This document shows positions 63,155-64,000 of a DNA stretch of 64,000 nt, piece after piece. A program made the translations under genes and the position numbers. Position 1 is the stretch's first letter. Each line of letters opens with the position of its first letter. The stretch spans positions 69,831 to 133,830 of the forward strand of contig NZ_JAAZTU010000004.1 of NCBI RefSeq assembly GCF_012395185.1, read 5' to 3'. The notes under the pieces were generated by a model, which was not told the origin of the DNA, ran no database searches, and was given only the letters and a program-made list of their open reading frames with translations. This stretch comes from Vibrio aestuarianus (GTDB lineage: Bacteria > Pseudomonadota > Gammaproteobacteria > Enterobacterales > Vibrionaceae).

Positions 63155-64000
63155 ATGGCAACTGTAACTGCTGCTCTAGTAAAAGAACTGCGCGAGCGTA
63201 CTGGCGCAGGTATGATGGAATGTAAAAAAGCACTTGTTGAAGCAAACGCTGACATCGAACTAGCGATTGAAAACATGCGTAAAAGCGGTGCGGCTAAAGC
63301 AGCTAAAAAAGCGGGTAACATCGCAGCTGAAGGCACAATCCTTATCAAAGATGCTGACGGCGTTGCTGCGCTTCTAGAAGTAAACTGCCAAACTGACTTC
63401 GTAGCTAAAGATTCTAGCTTCCTAGCTTTTGCTAATGAAGTTTTAGAAGTTGCTCTTACTGAGCGTCTAGATATCGAAGCACTTCAAGCTAAGTTTGAAG
63501 AAGCACGTATCGCTCTAGTTGCTAAAATTGGTGAGAACATCACTATCCGTCGCGTTCAATTCATTGAAGGCGCTAAAGTGGGTTCATACCGTCACGGCGA
63601 CCGTATCGGTGTTGTTGTTGCTGGCGATGCTGACGAAGAAACTATCAAGCACGTAGCAATGCACGTTGCTGCTGCTAAGCCTGAGTACGTTAATCCTGAA
63701 GATGTACCAGCTGATGTTGTTGCTAAAGAACGTGAAATTCAAATCGAAATCGCAATGCAATCTGGTAAGCCAGCTGCAATCGCTGAGAAAATGGTTGAAG
63801 GCCGCATGACTAAGTTCACTGGTGAAGTGTCTCTTACAGGTCAAGCGTTCATCATGGATCCTTCTCAAACTGTTGGCGCAATGCTGAAAGCTAAAGGCGC
63901 AACAGTAACTAACTTCGTTCGTCTAGAAGTTGGTGAAGGTATCGAGAAAGCTCAAGAACTAAGCTTCGCTGAAGAAGTTGCAATGGTTCAAAAAGGTTAA
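63155..64000 (+). CDS. tsf: Translation elongation factor Ts
   Basis: EF-Ts recycles EF-Tu by exchanging GDP for GTP. The 281-residue protein has the N-terminal [20 protein letters not shown] domain, the TDFVAK motif that contacts EF-Tu (in [14 protein letters not shown]), and the helical C-terminal part ending [24 protein letters not shown] precedes the start. The stop codon is the last three bases of the window, so the gene is complete. Confidence 0.98.
   Translation: MATVTAALVKELRERTGAGMMECKKALVEANADIELAIENMRKSGAAKAAKKAGNIAAEGTILIKDADGVAALLEVNCQTDFVAKDSSFLAFANEVLEVALTERLDIEALQAKFEEARIALVAKIGENITIRRVQFIEGAKVGSYRHGDRIGVVVAGDADEETIKHVAMHVAAAKPEYVNPEDVPADVVAKEREIQIEIAMQSGKPAAIAEKMVEGRMTKFTGEVSLTGQAFIMDPSQTVGAMLKAKGATVTNFVRLEVGEGIEKAQELSFAEEVAMVQKG

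Overview
The window is a stretch of conserved core chromosome from a gammaproteobacterium of the genus Vibrio or a close relative. The evidence is the complete Na+-pumping NQR operon with apbE and nqrM, an OmpK-type Tsx porin, and the neighbourhoods recC-recB-recD-argA, gpt-frsA-crl-proB-proA-nrdR-ribDE-ribBA-ribH-nusB-thiL-pgpA and glnD-map-rpsB-tsf. Coding density is high. No tRNA, rRNA, CRISPR array, prophage, transposase or integron cassette was seen. The species cannot be named from this.

Layout. 1-1564: the start of a LysR regulator, divergent from a TDT-family transporter. 1663-11153: recC, recB, recD (RecBCD nuclease/helicase). 11154-12093: a non-coding stretch with three ERIC-like elements and one small ORF. 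12094-15226: argA (reverse), a DUF2850 membrane protein and mltA. 15372-19512: tcdA and csdE facing csdA, yajL and panE, covering sulfur transfer, tRNA ct6A and pantothenate. 19616-22785: ompK with a CRP/CytR-type control region, a LON-domain protein, and an ECF sigma/ChrR anti-sigma pair. 22942-26688: ampG, ppiA, yajG, rlmG on the reverse strand. 26848-34937: bolA, nqrABCDEF, apbE, nqrM. 35030-40164: SOS-controlled dinB, a DUF2884 protein, a CHASE4-GGDEF diguanylate cyclase and an NSS transporter behind an 8-bp tandem repeat. 40226-44346: rimB, rimK, an M14/AstE-like hydrolase, and pepD. 44640-45012: a CRP-site-preceded small transcript encoding a 28-residue peptide, resembling the dual-function RNA VcdRP of V. 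cholerae. 45179-57772: purine permease, gpt, frsA, crl, proBA, nrdR, the riboflavin cluster with nusB, thiL and pgpA. 57830-64000: yaeH, glnD, map (reverse), then rpsB and tsf, whose stop codon ends the window.

Genes that work together include RecBCD; TcdA with CsdA/CsdE sulfur transfer; the NQR pump with its flavin transferase (ApbE) and maturation factor (NqrM); RimB/RimK modification of ribosomal protein S6; purine uptake with Gpt salvage; ProB/ProA; and RibD/RibE/RibBA/RibH. Six ERIC-like palindromic repeats lie in intergenic DNA. One supplies the stop codon of csdE, one is a precise internal-deletion derivative, and one separates nusB from thiL.

The observations most worth a second look are the VcdRP-like locus, the 8-bp repeat upstream of the NSS transporter, the rimB-rimK-M14 hydrolase operon, the degenerate GTP cyclohydrolase II half of ribBA, the ERIC-derived csdE terminus, and an unannotated 59-residue ORF between ERIC copies.
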